A stretch of DNA of 64,000 bases, taken from assembly GCA_963703015.1 (NCBI GenBank), contig OY969779.1:744001-808000 (forward strand). The letters are read 5' to 3'. Made by a program: the position numbers and the translations under genes. This document shows, in pieces, positions 8,434 through 17,410 of the stretch. The DNA comes from Methanobacterium_B sp963703015. GTDB lineage: Archaea > Methanobacteriota > Methanobacteria > Methanobacteriales > Methanobacteriaceae. The number at the start of each line of letters is the position of its first letter. Position 1 is the stretch's first letter. The notes under the pieces were generated by a model. That model did not search any database. It was not told the origin of the DNA and was given only the letters and a program-made list of their open reading frames with translations.

Positions 8434-9057
8434 ATGAAAAGAATCGAAAATAATGGGGATTTAATTCCTATTAAGGCATTTAAAGAAGTTACAGAATTTC
8501 ATGGACATGTGTGTCCAGGTTCAGCAATCGGATACAAAGCTGCTGAAGCCGGTTTAAATGAACTTAAATCATCTGAGTCTTCTGATGAGGAGATTGTTGC
8601 CATAGTTGAAAATGACAGCTGTGCAGTTGATGCAATACAGGTTGTTACAGGCTGCACATTTGGAAAGGGTAATTTAATATTTTTAGATCATGGTAAACAG
8701 GTTTACACATTTTACAACAGGGAAACCAACGATGGTGTGAGAATTGCGCTTAAGGATTCATTCAGTGTTGATCTCCTCGCACCAAAACTCAATCAGTTAA
8801 GGGCAAAGGTTCATGCTGGAAATGCCACCGATCTTGAAAAGGAAGATCTGAAGAACATGGTACAGGATGTTGCAAATGAAATACTTGAAATACCCTACAA
8901 CAACATGTTCGAGGTTGAGCATGTTGAAATGGAAGCACCTTCCAAGGCCAAACTTTTCAAATCTGTTAAATGTTCCAAATGTGGCGAAATGGTATCAGAA
9001 AATAGAACAGAACTTTTAAATGGAGAAATAGTTTGCATACCATGTTTTAAAGATTAG
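8434..9057 (+). CDS. FmdE-family protein with C-terminal zinc ribbon
   Basis: The N-terminal two thirds match the FmdE family, named after a protein that copurifies with molybdenum formylmethanofuran dehydrogenase: HGHVCPGSAIGY near residues 26-37, then NDSCAVDAIQVVTGCTFGKGN. The C-terminal part holds a CxxC...CxxC zinc ribbon (KCSKCG and CIPC). The ATG at 8434 follows the preceding stop almost directly and has a GGAAGG-type ribosome-binding site; an upstream TTG overlaps the flavoprotein gene. A role in metal or pterin-enzyme maturation is inferred from the family only. The coupling to a disulfide reductase suggests redox handling of its cysteines. Confidence 0.87.
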   Translation: MKRIENNGDLIPIKAFKEVTEFHGHVCPGSAIGYKAAEAGLNELKSSESSDEEIVAIVENDSCAVDAIQVVTGCTFGKGNLIFLDHGKQVYTFYNRETNDGVRIALKDSFSVDLLAPKLNQLRAKVHAGNATDLEKEDLKNMVQDVANEILEIPYNNMFEVEHVEMEAPSKAKLFKSVKCSKCGEMVSENRTELLNGEIVCIPCFKD

Positions 9058-9076
9058 AACTGAAAAAATATATATT

Positions 9077-9099
9077 AATCATCCGTTATATGGATGATT
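9077..9099. terminator. Stem-loop between convergent genes
   Basis: AATCATCC and GGATGATT form a perfect 8-bp inverted repeat around a 7-base AT loop. It sits 20 bases after the FmdE-family stop codon and just before the converging end of the small membrane protein gene, so it can act on both strands. Only short T tracts follow, so termination is a guess. Confidence 0.45.
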
Positions 9100-9122
9100 C
9101 AACTATTTAACTCTATTTGGAG

Positions 9123-9320
9123 TTAATATCTCCTTCTTTTTATGAACAAGAAATAAACAATGCCCGCAATTATAAGTAGAACTATTATTCCTAGTCCAAA
9201 AAAGCCGAAAAATCCAATTAATCCCAGTTTTCCAAGGAATCCAATTTTTCCCAAGGATGCTGCCTTTCCCACTGATCCTACTTTTCCTACTCCCATTCCC
9301 TTAAGTACAGGTACCATCAT
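9123..9320 (-). CDS. Small glycine/lysine-rich single-span membrane protein
   Basis: Unrecognised 65-residue protein. The first 35 residues repeat a short pattern in which Gly-Lys recurs every three to seven residues (GMGVGKVG, LGKIGFLGKLG), giving an amphipathic, positively charged helix. It is followed by a strongly hydrophobic segment (residues about 36-59) and a basic KRRRY end. An AAGGGTG ribosome-binding site precedes two consecutive ATGs. The make-up resembles pore-forming or signal-like peptides and glycine-zipper proteins, but no function is shown. It lies downstream of another tiny membrane protein on the same strand. Confidence 0.6.
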   Translation of the reverse strand: MMVPVLKGMGVGKVGSVGKAASLGKIGFLGKLGLIGFFGFFGLGIIVLLIIAGIVYFLFIKRRRY

Positions 9321-9346
9321 TATTTAACACCCTTAAAATAGTTTTT

Positions 9347-9529
9347 CTAACGTATAAACTTATTATAATGCATTCTCCCAATGTTGAATGTGATGACTCC
9401 CCCTAGTGCTGCTATCCGTTGCCATGCTTCAAGTGGTGCTACTATTAGGAAATATAATAAAGCTATACCTACTGCACTGTGTGTTGCAATGTTTTTCCAG
9501 TCCTTCAAGTAATCCATTATTCTACTCAC
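9347..9529 (-). CDS. Small membrane protein of unknown function
   Basis: About 60 residues with two hydrophobic stretches (ALLYFLIVAPLEAW and AALGGVITFNIG) and charged ends. The GTG at 9529 is chosen because GGTGA lies five bases upstream; the GTG three codons earlier is part of that ribosome-binding site. It is followed after 26 bases by the 65-residue membrane protein and could share its transcript. Family unknown. Confidence 0.5.
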   Translation of the reverse strand: MSRIMDYLKDWKNIATHSAVGIALLYFLIVAPLEAWQRIAALGGVITFNIGRMHYNKFIR

Positions 9530-9620
9530 AAATATCACCTATCAAATTCAAGTTATTTAGAATATAAATCCAGTATAGGAATGTAAAATTATTTAATTAT
9601 TAAATTGTTATATTCCTATT

Positions 9621-10694
9621 TTAGTTAATATCTGCATTTAAAGAAGCTGGTCCACCTGCACGTTTACTTATGATCCCTGCGATCTTGTCCGATGATTCTA
9701 GAACATCCTTTCCATAGTTCTTTGCAGTTTGTTTCATGGGGGTGATGTTGGCAAATGCCTCCTCAATAACAGTGTCCAGATTTTCAAGTTCACTCTCAAG
9801 TACCGCACCCTCAAAAACAGCTGCCAGGTTATGGTAACGTCCATATTTAACACCTAAAAGGGCCACTACTGGAATTCCCCATGCCATTGCCTCATGTATC
9901 ATCATTCCATCATCTGTTACAACGGCAATATCCACCACCTTGTAAAGATCCTTGATCCAGTCTATGTAGCCTAGATTTATAAGATTGGAGTTTTCAAGGT
10001 AGTTTTCGTACTCATCTTCCAGTGGATGGCCCACCACTATGAGGTTGGCTTTCAAGTTTTTATCTCCAAGCATTGAAGCTGCCTTGGCCATTTTCTCGAA
10101 GAGTGTTGAACCCGAGGATAGGAGTATGGTTGGCAGGTTTTCATCAAAATTATCTGGAAGGTTCTTGAGTGCATTTTCCCTGTCACCCACAATAATATCA
10201 GGACTCACAGGAGAGTAGGCTTTGTGTATTGTTTCATTGTTTAAATCCATCTGGAAAAGGTTGGATTCTGGCAGGACAACAGTAGTGGTTATTTTGGTAC
10301 ATACCTTGGCATCTGCAGGTGTTATTAAAACTCCAACAGATGGTACTTTGGCAATCATTGCTCCCAAACATCCTACAACTGCACCGCCACCTATTACTCC
10401 TACAACCACGTCGGGATTGATTTTTCGGCATAAGCTGGCTGTTTTAATTGCTGCTTTCATTGTTTTAAACCCTGCATTAATTAGGGTTTTTTTGGTGGCT
10501 GCATGTCCACCTGCCTGTGGAATGCTTGTTTTGTGCCATTCAATTCCGTGTTTTTTAAATAGTAAACCTGGTGCAGTTGGATCCAATGCAAATTCACATT
10601 GAAAACCATATTTCTCCAATGCCTTTGCAATATTTAGTGCTGTTACAGCATCTCCTCCAATTCCCCTTCCTGTAACCACGAACAACGCTTTCAT
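9621..10694 (-). CDS. MurG-like UDP-sugar glycosyltransferase (GT28 type)
   Basis: The 357-residue protein has the two-Rossmann-fold GT-B plan of MurG: an N-terminal loop GRGIGGDAVTALN, a glycine-rich VIGGGAVVGCLG segment, and a C-terminal UDP-binding half with LLSSGST, then VTDDGMMIHEAMAWGIPVVALLG where MurG has its GGxxxxxE region. Bacterial MurG adds GlcNAc to lipid I; in pseudomurein-bearing archaea a related enzyme is expected to build the glycan precursor on a lipid carrier. The MraY-like gene one kilobase away supports this. It is probably a peripheral membrane enzyme on the cytoplasmic face. The exact sugar and acceptor are inferred. Confidence 0.75.
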   Translation of the reverse strand: MKALFVVTGRGIGGDAVTALNIAKALEKYGFQCEFALDPTAPGLLFKKHGIEWHKTSIPQAGGHAATKKTLINAGFKTMKAAIKTASLCRKINPDVVVGVIGGGAVVGCLGAMIAKVPSVGVLITPADAKVCTKITTTVVLPESNLFQMDLNNETIHKAYSPVSPDIIVGDRENALKNLPDNFDENLPTILLSSGSTLFEKMAKAASMLGDKNLKANLIVVGHPLEDEYENYLENSNLINLGYIDWIKDLYKVVDIAVVTDDGMMIHEAMAWGIPVVALLGVKYGRYHNLAAVFEGAVLESELENLDTVIEEAFANITPMKQTAKNYGKDVLESSDKIAGIISKRAGGPASLNADIN

Positions 10695-10915
10695 ATAAAT
10701 CTCCTTGATACAATATTAGTTTGAATTTAAATTAAACAATTAATGGAGTTAAACTGTTTTTAAAACTAGTAAAATTTTTATATTTTAAAAAAACCATCCC
10801 AATTTTCATTAATTCCATATCTTATTTGGTTCATATCTTTCAATCTGATCCTTTATAATTGTTTAGAGTATTTTTATTAAAAAATGTTTATAGAAAAAAG
10901 TTCATATTAAAGTCT

Positions 10916-11647
10916 ATGTACGATGGTTCGTTACTGTTTTTTCTGGCTGCTTTCCTGTCAATTGTTGTGGGCACAGTTGCAGGATTTGGTACCTCCACAA
11001 TTTTTCTCCCAATTGCACTCTTCTTTGTAGATTTTAAGACCGCTCTCGTACTGGTAGCTGTTAGCCATCTTTCTGGCAACATCGGTGCAGCAACCTTCTT
11101 TCGCCATGGTCTGGATAAGAAATTAATACTGCTCTTTGGTGTTCCAAGCATTCTGCTCACGGTACTGGGAGCATACATGGTGGTTTATGTTCCTCAAAAC
11201 ATTTTAATAATAATTTTAGGAATTTGTCTCCTTTTTTACTCTGTTACCTTTCTTTTAAAGCCTGATATTAAGGTGGCTGCAAGCAGGGCCAACACAATTT
11301 TTGGTGGTGGATTGTCCGGACTTTTACAGGGTTTAGCTGGTATAGGTGGACCAATTAGAAGTGCATTTTTGATATCCTATGATCTAGATAAATACCGGTA
11401 CATAGCCACCCTCGCAGCTTTGGCAGTGCTGATCGATCTAACCAGACTACCAATTTATCTTACAAACAACCTGCTTGAAGCCCAGTACTACTATTACATA
11501 CCTGTACTCGTGGTTTTAGGAATTTTAGGTTCCTACATTGGTAAAAGGATAGTGAACATAATACCACAGGCCCAGTTTAAAAGAATGGTGATGGTGGCAA
11601 TTGGACTTGCAAGTATTGTTCTCATTATTGGAGGATTGAAAGTCTAA
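10916..11647 (+). CDS. TauE/SafE-family membrane permease
   Basis: About 243 residues with seven to eight hydrophobic segments and the family's N-terminal signature: a glycine-rich first helix with VGTVAGFGTSTIFLP and the second-half counterpart GGGLSGLLQGLAGIGGP. Members export or import sulfite, sulfoacetate and other organic anions; the substrate here is not known. The ATG at 10916 starts directly before the first membrane helix. An upstream ATG-less extension in the same frame lacks a ribosome-binding site, and no clear one precedes 10916 either. It is inserted between the two envelope enzymes in the opposite orientation. Confidence 0.85.
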   Translation: MYDGSLLFFLAAFLSIVVGTVAGFGTSTIFLPIALFFVDFKTALVLVAVSHLSGNIGAATFFRHGLDKKLILLFGVPSILLTVLGAYMVVYVPQNILIIILGICLLFYSVTFLLKPDIKVAASRANTIFGGGLSGLLQGLAGIGGPIRSAFLISYDLDKYRYIATLAALAVLIDLTRLPIYLTNNLLEAQYYYYIPVLVVLGILGSYIGKRIVNIIPQAQFKRMVMVAIGLASIVLIIGGLKV

Positions 11648-11663
11648 AAAAAGTGGTTATAGA

Positions 11664-12560
11664 TTATTTTGGGGCGTATGGATTGTAAAAAAGTCTTCTA
11701 AACCCTAAACTGATCATGATAGGATTTTTTATGGTGACACTCCTTTTTTTGAGGGTGGTTCTCCTTACCAGATCCCCAAGCCCTCCTCCTGTTAAAACAT
11801 CCATGAAGTAATCTCCAAACTTGGGATCCTTGATGTTGAGGTTTTTTTCAAGGAACTGTTTCAGGTTGTTCTGTCTGAGGTAGGCTATTACCATGGTTGT
11901 TATCAAGAGCAAGATAAGGGTTACAACGAATGTTGTTGTTGGTGTGAAGTTGCCAATTAAACCTCCTAAAAATGCGAATGAAACACCCAATGCCACTGCA
12001 AAGCTGTGATTTCCAACTTCACCCATCATTATTTTGCCCCTGTAATCCAATGGTGCGTATCCAAGGCATGCTGCAAGTAGTACGAGTACTGGGTAGTAAA
12101 GGTATCCTAGTGCTAAAATTCCTATGAATACCAGTGCTCCCATGGTTATCACTGTTGTGCAGGCTGTTCCTGGCTGCATATCTGCTATGTTCAGGGGTTG
12201 GATCATGAGTGCTATGAGTATTGATACTGGTCCCAGGTAGAAGTATCCCACAACCATGACAAGCAGCATTCCAACACCCCTTGAAAGCTGTCCAAATTCT
12301 AAATTGCTTCCCCTGATTTTTTTTCTCCCAATAATATCATCTAAAAGTGCGAATAAACCTATTATGAGTATTAGATATTTGCCTGGAGCAGGGAAGAAGA
12401 TAAGAAGAACTATGAAAGGGGCTATGCCAACTGCCCTTGGAGTGCCTCCCCTTATGTTTGTGTAGAGATTTCCTCCAAATCGGGTTATGAGTTCCTTAAA
12501 TCCCAACGTTAGTAGTAAGGATGCCAAAAATACTGTAACCAAAGTAATTAATTCGTTCAA
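11664..12560 (-). CDS. MraY-like phospho-sugar transferase (glycosyltransferase family 4)
   Basis: Polytopic membrane protein of 298 residues with about nine hydrophobic segments. It keeps the landmarks of the MraY/WecA superfamily: GGTPRAVG in an early loop, a Leu-Leu-Asp-Asp metal/catalytic pair near residue 86, NIADMQPG where MraY has NxxDG, and MMGEVGNHSFAVALG in place of MGDTGSLALG. These enzymes attach a phospho-aminosugar or muropeptide to a polyprenyl phosphate. The divergence at the two later motifs suggests a different sugar-peptide, consistent with pseudomurein. Upstream gene pelota is on the same strand, 53 bases away. Confidence 0.8.
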   Translation of the reverse strand: MNELITLVTVFLASLLLTLGFKELITRFGGNLYTNIRGGTPRAVGIAPFIVLLIFFPAPGKYLILIIGLFALLDDIIGRKKIRGSNLEFGQLSRGVGMLLVMVVGYFYLGPVSILIALMIQPLNIADMQPGTACTTVITMGALVFIGILALGYLYYPVLVLLAACLGYAPLDYRGKIMMGEVGNHSFAVALGVSFAFLGGLIGNFTPTTTFVVTLILLLITTMVIAYLRQNNLKQFLEKNLNIKDPKFGDYFMDVLTGGGLGDLVRRTTLKKRSVTIKNPIMISLGFRRLFYNPYAPK

Positions 12561-12613
12561 AGTTTTCTTTCTCCCCTTATTTATTAGTGTTAAATTAGTT
12601 TAAAATGGTTTTT

Positions 12614-13681
12614 TTAGGTTCTTGTGAGTGGATATCTGAGTGTGGATGCAATGCCTCCCAATGCTAAGAGCTGCTTTCCTCCATCGTGTTCACTGCTTAT
12701 TATTACGACATTTCCACCCATGTTTTCTGTTAAATCCATCAATTTTTCCATGTCCCTCTCACGTACCAGTTCATCTATTACAAGGAGTGTTTCTGCTGCT
12801 CCTGTTTGAACTGCTTCACCCACTTCTTTTTTACCGTATGCAACAAGTTTTGAGGATTTTCCGATTTCTGAGAGCAGTTCTTCAACTTTTCTGATTTCAA
12901 AGGCTATTCTTCCCTCTGTAGCCATTTTTTCTATTACTCCCTTTTTTAGAACTTCGGTTATTCCTGTTCTTCCACCTGCACCTGTGCTTTCGAGTACTGT
13001 CATTTTGGCTATGTCTGCGTACTTTTGAGCTAGAAAATCATGGAAATCTCCCTTTGAAAATCCTGGCCCTGCCAGTATCACGGTATTAACTTCTTTAAAT
13101 CCCTTGATGACATCTGCTAGCTCTGTGAAAAAGTCGTTTATGGCCTGTTTACGATTTTTCTGTACTATTCTTTTGCCAGATACACTACCAATTATTGGTC
13201 CGTAGTAGTCTACTCCGTACTGTCTTATAATTCCTATGTCTGCAACATCGTCTTCTATTGCAACGATTAATGCTGTTGGTTTTTTTGAAGATTTTATTGA
13301 ATCCTTAAGTCTTTTAAGGTTCCATTTGGACCAGTGTTCCTTCTGAATTTTTATTGAGTTTTTGAGTTTGAGATCAAGGGTGTGGAATGAACCTAATGGA
13401 ACCAGATCTTCAGGCCCTATTTCTATGGTTCCTGTTGCCCTTAATTTTCCTGTGTACTTGTGGAAACTGATATCATCCACCCTCACACCCATGAAAAACG
13501 TCTTTTTTATTCCCCTATCACTCCTGATCCTTTCTCCAGTAGAATCCTGGATCCTTCTACTTGTGAGGGATGATACCAAATCATCCTTCTCTATTATATG
13601 GGATAAATGCCACAGATCATCGAGTGTTTCTGGAACTACTTCTATTACTCCCTTCTTTTTATCCTGATAAACTATGCGCAA
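12614..13681 (-). CDS. pelA: Pelota (Dom34) mRNA surveillance protein
   Basis: Archaeal Pelota enters the A site of stalled ribosomes and, with aEF1A and ABCE1, splits them. The protein shows the N-terminal Sm-like domain with LDDLWHLSHII near residues 20-33, the central eRF1-like domain with TALIVAIEDDVADIG and VILAGPGFSKGDF, and the C-terminal domain with a HDGG / LGGIASTLRY end. I start at TTG 13681: GGGAG lies eight bases upstream and the protein then begins MRIV, as is usual in archaeal Pelota. A GTG three codons earlier overlaps that ribosome-binding site. Full length, no sign of damage. Confidence 0.95.
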   Translation of the reverse strand: MRIVYQDKKKGVIEVVPETLDDLWHLSHIIEKDDLVSSLTSRRIQDSTGERIRSDRGIKKTFFMGVRVDDISFHKYTGKLRATGTIEIGPEDLVPLGSFHTLDLKLKNSIKIQKEHWSKWNLKRLKDSIKSSKKPTALIVAIEDDVADIGIIRQYGVDYYGPIIGSVSGKRIVQKNRKQAINDFFTELADVIKGFKEVNTVILAGPGFSKGDFHDFLAQKYADIAKMTVLESTGAGGRTGITEVLKKGVIEKMATEGRIAFEIRKVEELLSEIGKSSKLVAYGKKEVGEAVQTGAAETLLVIDELVRERDMEKLMDLTENMGGNVVIISSEHDGGKQLLALGGIASTLRYPLTRT

Positions 13682-13938
13682 ATGTAACACTCCCTATGAT
13701 TTTCTGTTTAATTCATTGCTGATTTCAGTGTTTCTAATCTGATCTTTTAATTTGTTAATATTTTAAACTTTGGTGAAAAAATGGCTTTGATTTTTTCATA
13801 ATTTTGAATCATCCATTATGTAGCCTTGATACTTGTTTTACTTATCCTAATGTGATGATTATAATGTTAATCATGGCAAGTTATCAATTAATAACTTATA
13901 AAAACAATTGAAGCACATATTAGTTATAGTGATAATAA

Positions 13939-14784
13939 ATGTCGGACAAGATTTTGATTGTTGAAGATGAAGTAATTACTGCCATGGACATCAAGAATAT
14001 GCTGAAAAATTTTGGATTTGATGTTGTGGGAATCGCTTCCACTGGAAAGGATGCAATCAACAAGGCAGAAGAGTTCAAACCAGATCTCGTTCTCATGGAC
14101 ATCAGTCTCAAGGGAGATATGGATGGAATTGAATCTGCAGAGGAAATTAAATCCCTTCATGATATCCCTGTTGTTTATATGAGTGCATTTACAGACACTG
14201 ATACTTTCGAACGAATAAAATTTACCAATCCCTATGGTTTTGTAAATAAACCTGTGAGTTCTGAGCTGCTTCTGATTTCAATCGAAACTGCCATCTACAA
14301 ACACAACCTTGATAAAAAATTGGCAGAAAGTCATGCCAAAATCAAGGATGCACATGATAATTTGGAGTTAAGGGTTCGAGAAAGGACTGCTGAACTTGAA
14401 AGTGCCTACGAAGAGCTTTCTGATATTTATAATAATGTTCCATGCGGTTACCATTCCCTAGATAAAGATGGTTGCTTTGTTAAAATTAACAACACCGAAC
14501 TCAAATGGCTCGGATATACCCGGGATGAAATTGTTGGGAAGAAATTCAAGGATATTGTCACTGATGAAGGAGTTAAAAAATTTGATAAAAATTATCAGGG
14601 CTTCCTAAAACGAGGATCTGTGTACGATCTGGAATTTGATATGATCAAAAAGGATGGATCACTATTAAGAATTCTTTTAAGGGCCACTGCAATTTATGAT
14701 GATGATAACAACTTTCTAATGAGTAGATCAACAATTTTTGATATTAGTGCTAGTAAAATAAGATACAATGACAATTCTGAATAA
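13939..14784 (+). CDS. Response regulator receiver plus PAS domain protein
   Basis: A 281-residue protein with an N-terminal CheY-like receiver (ILIVEDE acidic pocket, phosphoacceptor Asp54 in LVLMDISL, Thr/Ser and Lys in YMSAFTD and FVNKPVSS), a short coiled linker around residues 120-155 and a PAS sensor domain around residues 160-270. There is no histidine kinase, DNA-binding or enzymatic output domain. Such REC-PAS proteins are common in Methanobacterium and probably relay signals between other two-component proteins. A TATA box (TTATAAAA) lies about 45 bases upstream. It has no operon partner. Confidence 0.9.
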   Translation: MSDKILIVEDEVITAMDIKNMLKNFGFDVVGIASTGKDAINKAEEFKPDLVLMDISLKGDMDGIESAEEIKSLHDIPVVYMSAFTDTDTFERIKFTNPYGFVNKPVSSELLLISIETAIYKHNLDKKLAESHAKIKDAHDNLELRVRERTAELESAYEELSDIYNNVPCGYHSLDKDGCFVKINNTELKWLGYTRDEIVGKKFKDIVTDEGVKKFDKNYQGFLKRGSVYDLEFDMIKKDGSLLRILLRATAIYDDDNNFLMSRSTIFDISASKIRYNDNSE

Positions 14785-15092
14785 ACCCAAATAGGTTAAA
14801 AATATTATTTTTATCTAATACTAAGAATCTTTTAAAAGATTTCACATTAAATATTTGAATCACTTAACCACTTTAATTTTGTGTATTTATTTAACAATTT
14901 CTTAAAAAGTAGTTTTAATACATTTAATTCAAAATTAAAGGTTATATAATTCACAACTAAGTTGGTACTGTAACTTTTTGGTATTTTGGTTAATTTTTTT
15001 TTTTATTGTACAAAATTTTATATTACCCAAAAAATATAGATGAAGTATCAATAGTTGAAGTATCAAACAAATTATTTATTGAAAGTGAATTT
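14785..15092. other. AT-rich intergenic region with MarR-gene promoter
   Basis: A TATA box (GTTATATAA) near 14941-14949 would give transcripts starting near 14970. An 8-bp palindrome TTGTACAA lies at 15006-15013, inside the leader. A TTG at 15006 could extend the MarR protein by 29 residues but has no ribosome-binding site. Nothing else was seen. Confidence 0.4.
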
Positions 15093-15530
15093 ATGAAAGA
15101 AGATCTTAGTATTCCTGATGAAAGTTCCATCATATGGTTAATTCCCAAAGTCAGACATTTACTACGAAAGGATCTAGAAAATAAATTGGCAGATTACGAT
15201 CTTTCATGGGCGCAGTGGGCCACTTTAAGTCGAATATATCGTACAGAAGGATGTAATCAGAAGAAATTAGCTGAAATGTCCATCAGAAATGGTGCAGCCA
15301 TTACCAGGTCTTTAAATATACTAGAAAACAAGGGGCTTGTTAAAAGAGAGAATTCAACCAATGATAGAAGGGAATTTTTAATATTTTTAACTGATAAGGG
15401 ATATAAAGTATATAAAAAAACTGAATTGGTAATTTTTGAAGCTATTCAAGAAATTAAAGCAGCTTTCAAAGAAAATGAACTTGAAAAACTGGAAGCACTG
15501 ATAAATAAATTAATTTTAACCCTAGAATGA
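15093..15530 (+). CDS. MarR-family transcriptional regulator
   Basis: About 145 residues, the normal MarR size. A winged helix-turn-helix is visible: LSWAQWATLSRIYRTEGCNQKKLAEMS, then the recognition helix region GAAITRSLNILENKGLVKRE and the wing NDRREFLIFLTDKG. The ATG at 15093 has a weak GTGA in front; a TTG 29 codons upstream is the alternative. The next gene on the same strand is an MFS efflux pump of the drug-resistance type, so this protein probably represses it, and itself, with a small molecule relieving repression. Confidence 0.9.
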   Translation: MKEDLSIPDESSIIWLIPKVRHLLRKDLENKLADYDLSWAQWATLSRIYRTEGCNQKKLAEMSIRNGAAITRSLNILENKGLVKRENSTNDRREFLIFLTDKGYKVYKKTELVIFEAIQEIKAAFKENELEKLEALINKLILTLE

Positions 15531-15600
15531 TTAGTTTTCTAATGATATTGAATGTTTCATTTACTTGTCTAATTACTGATTTAAGTTTCATTTAGAATTA

Positions 15601-15614
15601 GTTGAGTACTCAAT
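15601..15614. promoter_or_regulatory. Palindrome in front of the MFS gene, candidate MarR operator
   Basis: TTGAGTACTCAA at 15602-15613 is a perfect 12-bp palindrome, extending to 16 bp with one mismatch pair. It lies between the MarR gene and the MFS gene, the usual place for a MarR operator. A similar half, AGTTGGTACT, occurs near 14963 upstream of the regulator itself. Confidence 0.45.
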
Positions 15615-15720
15615 TATTTTTTTGTGGTATGGTAATTAAATTTATTTGGAGGATTAAAAACGCGAAATTATAAAAAAATGAATTTTATGAAGCATGACAA
15701 GACCTTTCTTGAGAATTTGA

Positions 15721-17232
15721 TTGTTGCCTCTCCAAAAATATCAATGGAATGGTTCTGATACAACGAAGGATTACAGTAATAAATGGAAAATTCTTCTGGC
15801 TGTTTCCATCGGTGTTCTGATGGTTCCATTAAATGCCAGCATAATCAATGTTTCAATTCCAACCATTGCACAGTTTTTCAGTGTCAACGTTGCGACGGCA
15901 GAATGGGTTTTAACTTCTTACCTAATCATGTTCATAGGTCTTGTGCTTTTCTTTGCAAGATTTGGAGATTTCTATGGCCATGAACGCATATTTATTTTTG
16001 GACTCTTTGGATTCATAATTTCATCCATTCTCTGCAGTTTGTCCACCACCATAACAATTCTAATAATCTTTAGGGGACTGCAAGGAATTACAGCAGCAAT
16101 GATACTCTCAGTGTCCATGGTAATCATTGAAAAATCGTTTCCTCTCCAGTACCTTGGTAAAGCATTTGGAATATACGCAGTTGTTACTTCCGCTGGTTTG
16201 GCACTCGGTCCTGCTGTTGGAGGAATAATGAACAGCCTTTTTGGTTGGAGATCAATATTTCTGGTTAATGTACCAATCGGAGTTCTTGCACTTTTAATCA
16301 GTTGTTACACACTAAAAAGCAACACAACACAGGAAGTTAAATGGGATATATCCGGAATAGTACTCCAATTTGTATATCTCTTCCTAATTATATACTCAAT
16401 GAATTTAATAGAGAGAGCAGATTATACTAACGCAGTGATTACAGGTATATTTGCAGTTGCAGTGTTTTTAACATTTATCAGAACAGAATCTAGATCTGAA
16501 AATCCCATGATTAAATTGAATTTATTTAAAAATAGGGTTTTTTCGGCTTTCAACATATGTCTGCACTTTAATTTCACCTGTATGTACATGATGCTGTTTA
16601 TTATGCCATTTTATCTGGAGAAAGTGCTTCATCTCTCTACAGGTATGAGTGGTATGGTTTTAATTGCTTCACCACTGGTAATGATAATCATGGGGCCTGT
16701 GGGCGGATCACTCTCAGACAGGTTAGGTTCAAGAATACCCATATTTCTCGGGTCTGTGACATCTGTGGCTGCACTATTACTACTATCACAGCTGACTGTC
16801 TCCTCCACCATCTTTGACGTTTTCTGGAGACTCGGACTCTTGGGGCTTGGTGCAGCTCTGTTCCAGCCATCTGCTAACCACAGTTTAATGTCTATTTTTC
16901 CTTCTAAAGATGCGGGAATGGCTTCAGGCATTATAGCAACAGTGAGAAATATGGGAATGGTATTTGCAGTTTGCTATGGTGGTTTAATATTGAATTCTGC
17001 AATATCTCCGGAACTGATGCTTCAAAGCCAGTTATTTGGTAGTGCAGCCTTAGATCTTACAACAGGCGTGCAAAGGGCAATGATTTTTGGAGCTATGCTA
17101 AGCACATTAATGGTAATACTTTCATTTACAGGAGTTAAAAATAAAAAAACAGCCATATCCAACCATTTGAAAGATATAGGCGAATCTCTTGAAGGGGAAG
17201 TTAACAAATTGAAAGCAAATTTTCATGAATAG
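15721..17232 (+). CDS. MFS drug-efflux transporter, DHA2 type (5' end uncertain)
   Basis: The 503-residue reading frame has 14 predicted membrane segments and EmrB/QacA-type motifs: motif A-like ARFGDFYGHERIF after helix 2 and motif C-like VTSAGLALGPAVGG near residue 165. It should export toxic organic compounds by proton antiport and is paired with the upstream MarR gene. The 5' end is odd. No ATG or GTG lies before the first helix, the TTG at 15721 has no good ribosome-binding site, and an ideal GGAGG at 15648 points to an ACG in another frame that would join this one after a one-base change in an A-run. Confidence 0.88.
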   Translation: MLPLQKYQWNGSDTTKDYSNKWKILLAVSIGVLMVPLNASIINVSIPTIAQFFSVNVATAEWVLTSYLIMFIGLVLFFARFGDFYGHERIFIFGLFGFIISSILCSLSTTITILIIFRGLQGITAAMILSVSMVIIEKSFPLQYLGKAFGIYAVVTSAGLALGPAVGGIMNSLFGWRSIFLVNVPIGVLALLISCYTLKSNTTQEVKWDISGIVLQFVYLFLIIYSMNLIERADYTNAVITGIFAVAVFLTFIRTESRSENPMIKLNLFKNRVFSAFNICLHFNFTCMYMMLFIMPFYLEKVLHLSTGMSGMVLIASPLVMIIMGPVGGSLSDRLGSRIPIFLGSVTSVAALLLLSQLTVSSTIFDVFWRLGLLGLGAALFQPSANHSLMSIFPSKDAGMASGIIATVRNMGMVFAVCYGGLILNSAISPELMLQSQLFGSAALDLTTGVQRAMIFGAMLSTLMVILSFTGVKNKKTAISNHLKDIGESLEGEVNKLKANFHE

Positions 17233-17410
17233 ATCTAAATAGACCTAAACAAAATTTAAAACATTCCCTTCTTTTTTTAAGGTAATGCAGATAGTATCTG
17301 AATCATATACGGATTCACTTAATCTGGACTCATTAAATAAGCATTATAAATTTCAGAGAATAATGGGAAATTTAAATATAAAAATAAAAAAAAGAAAAAT
17401 AATTAAAGAT

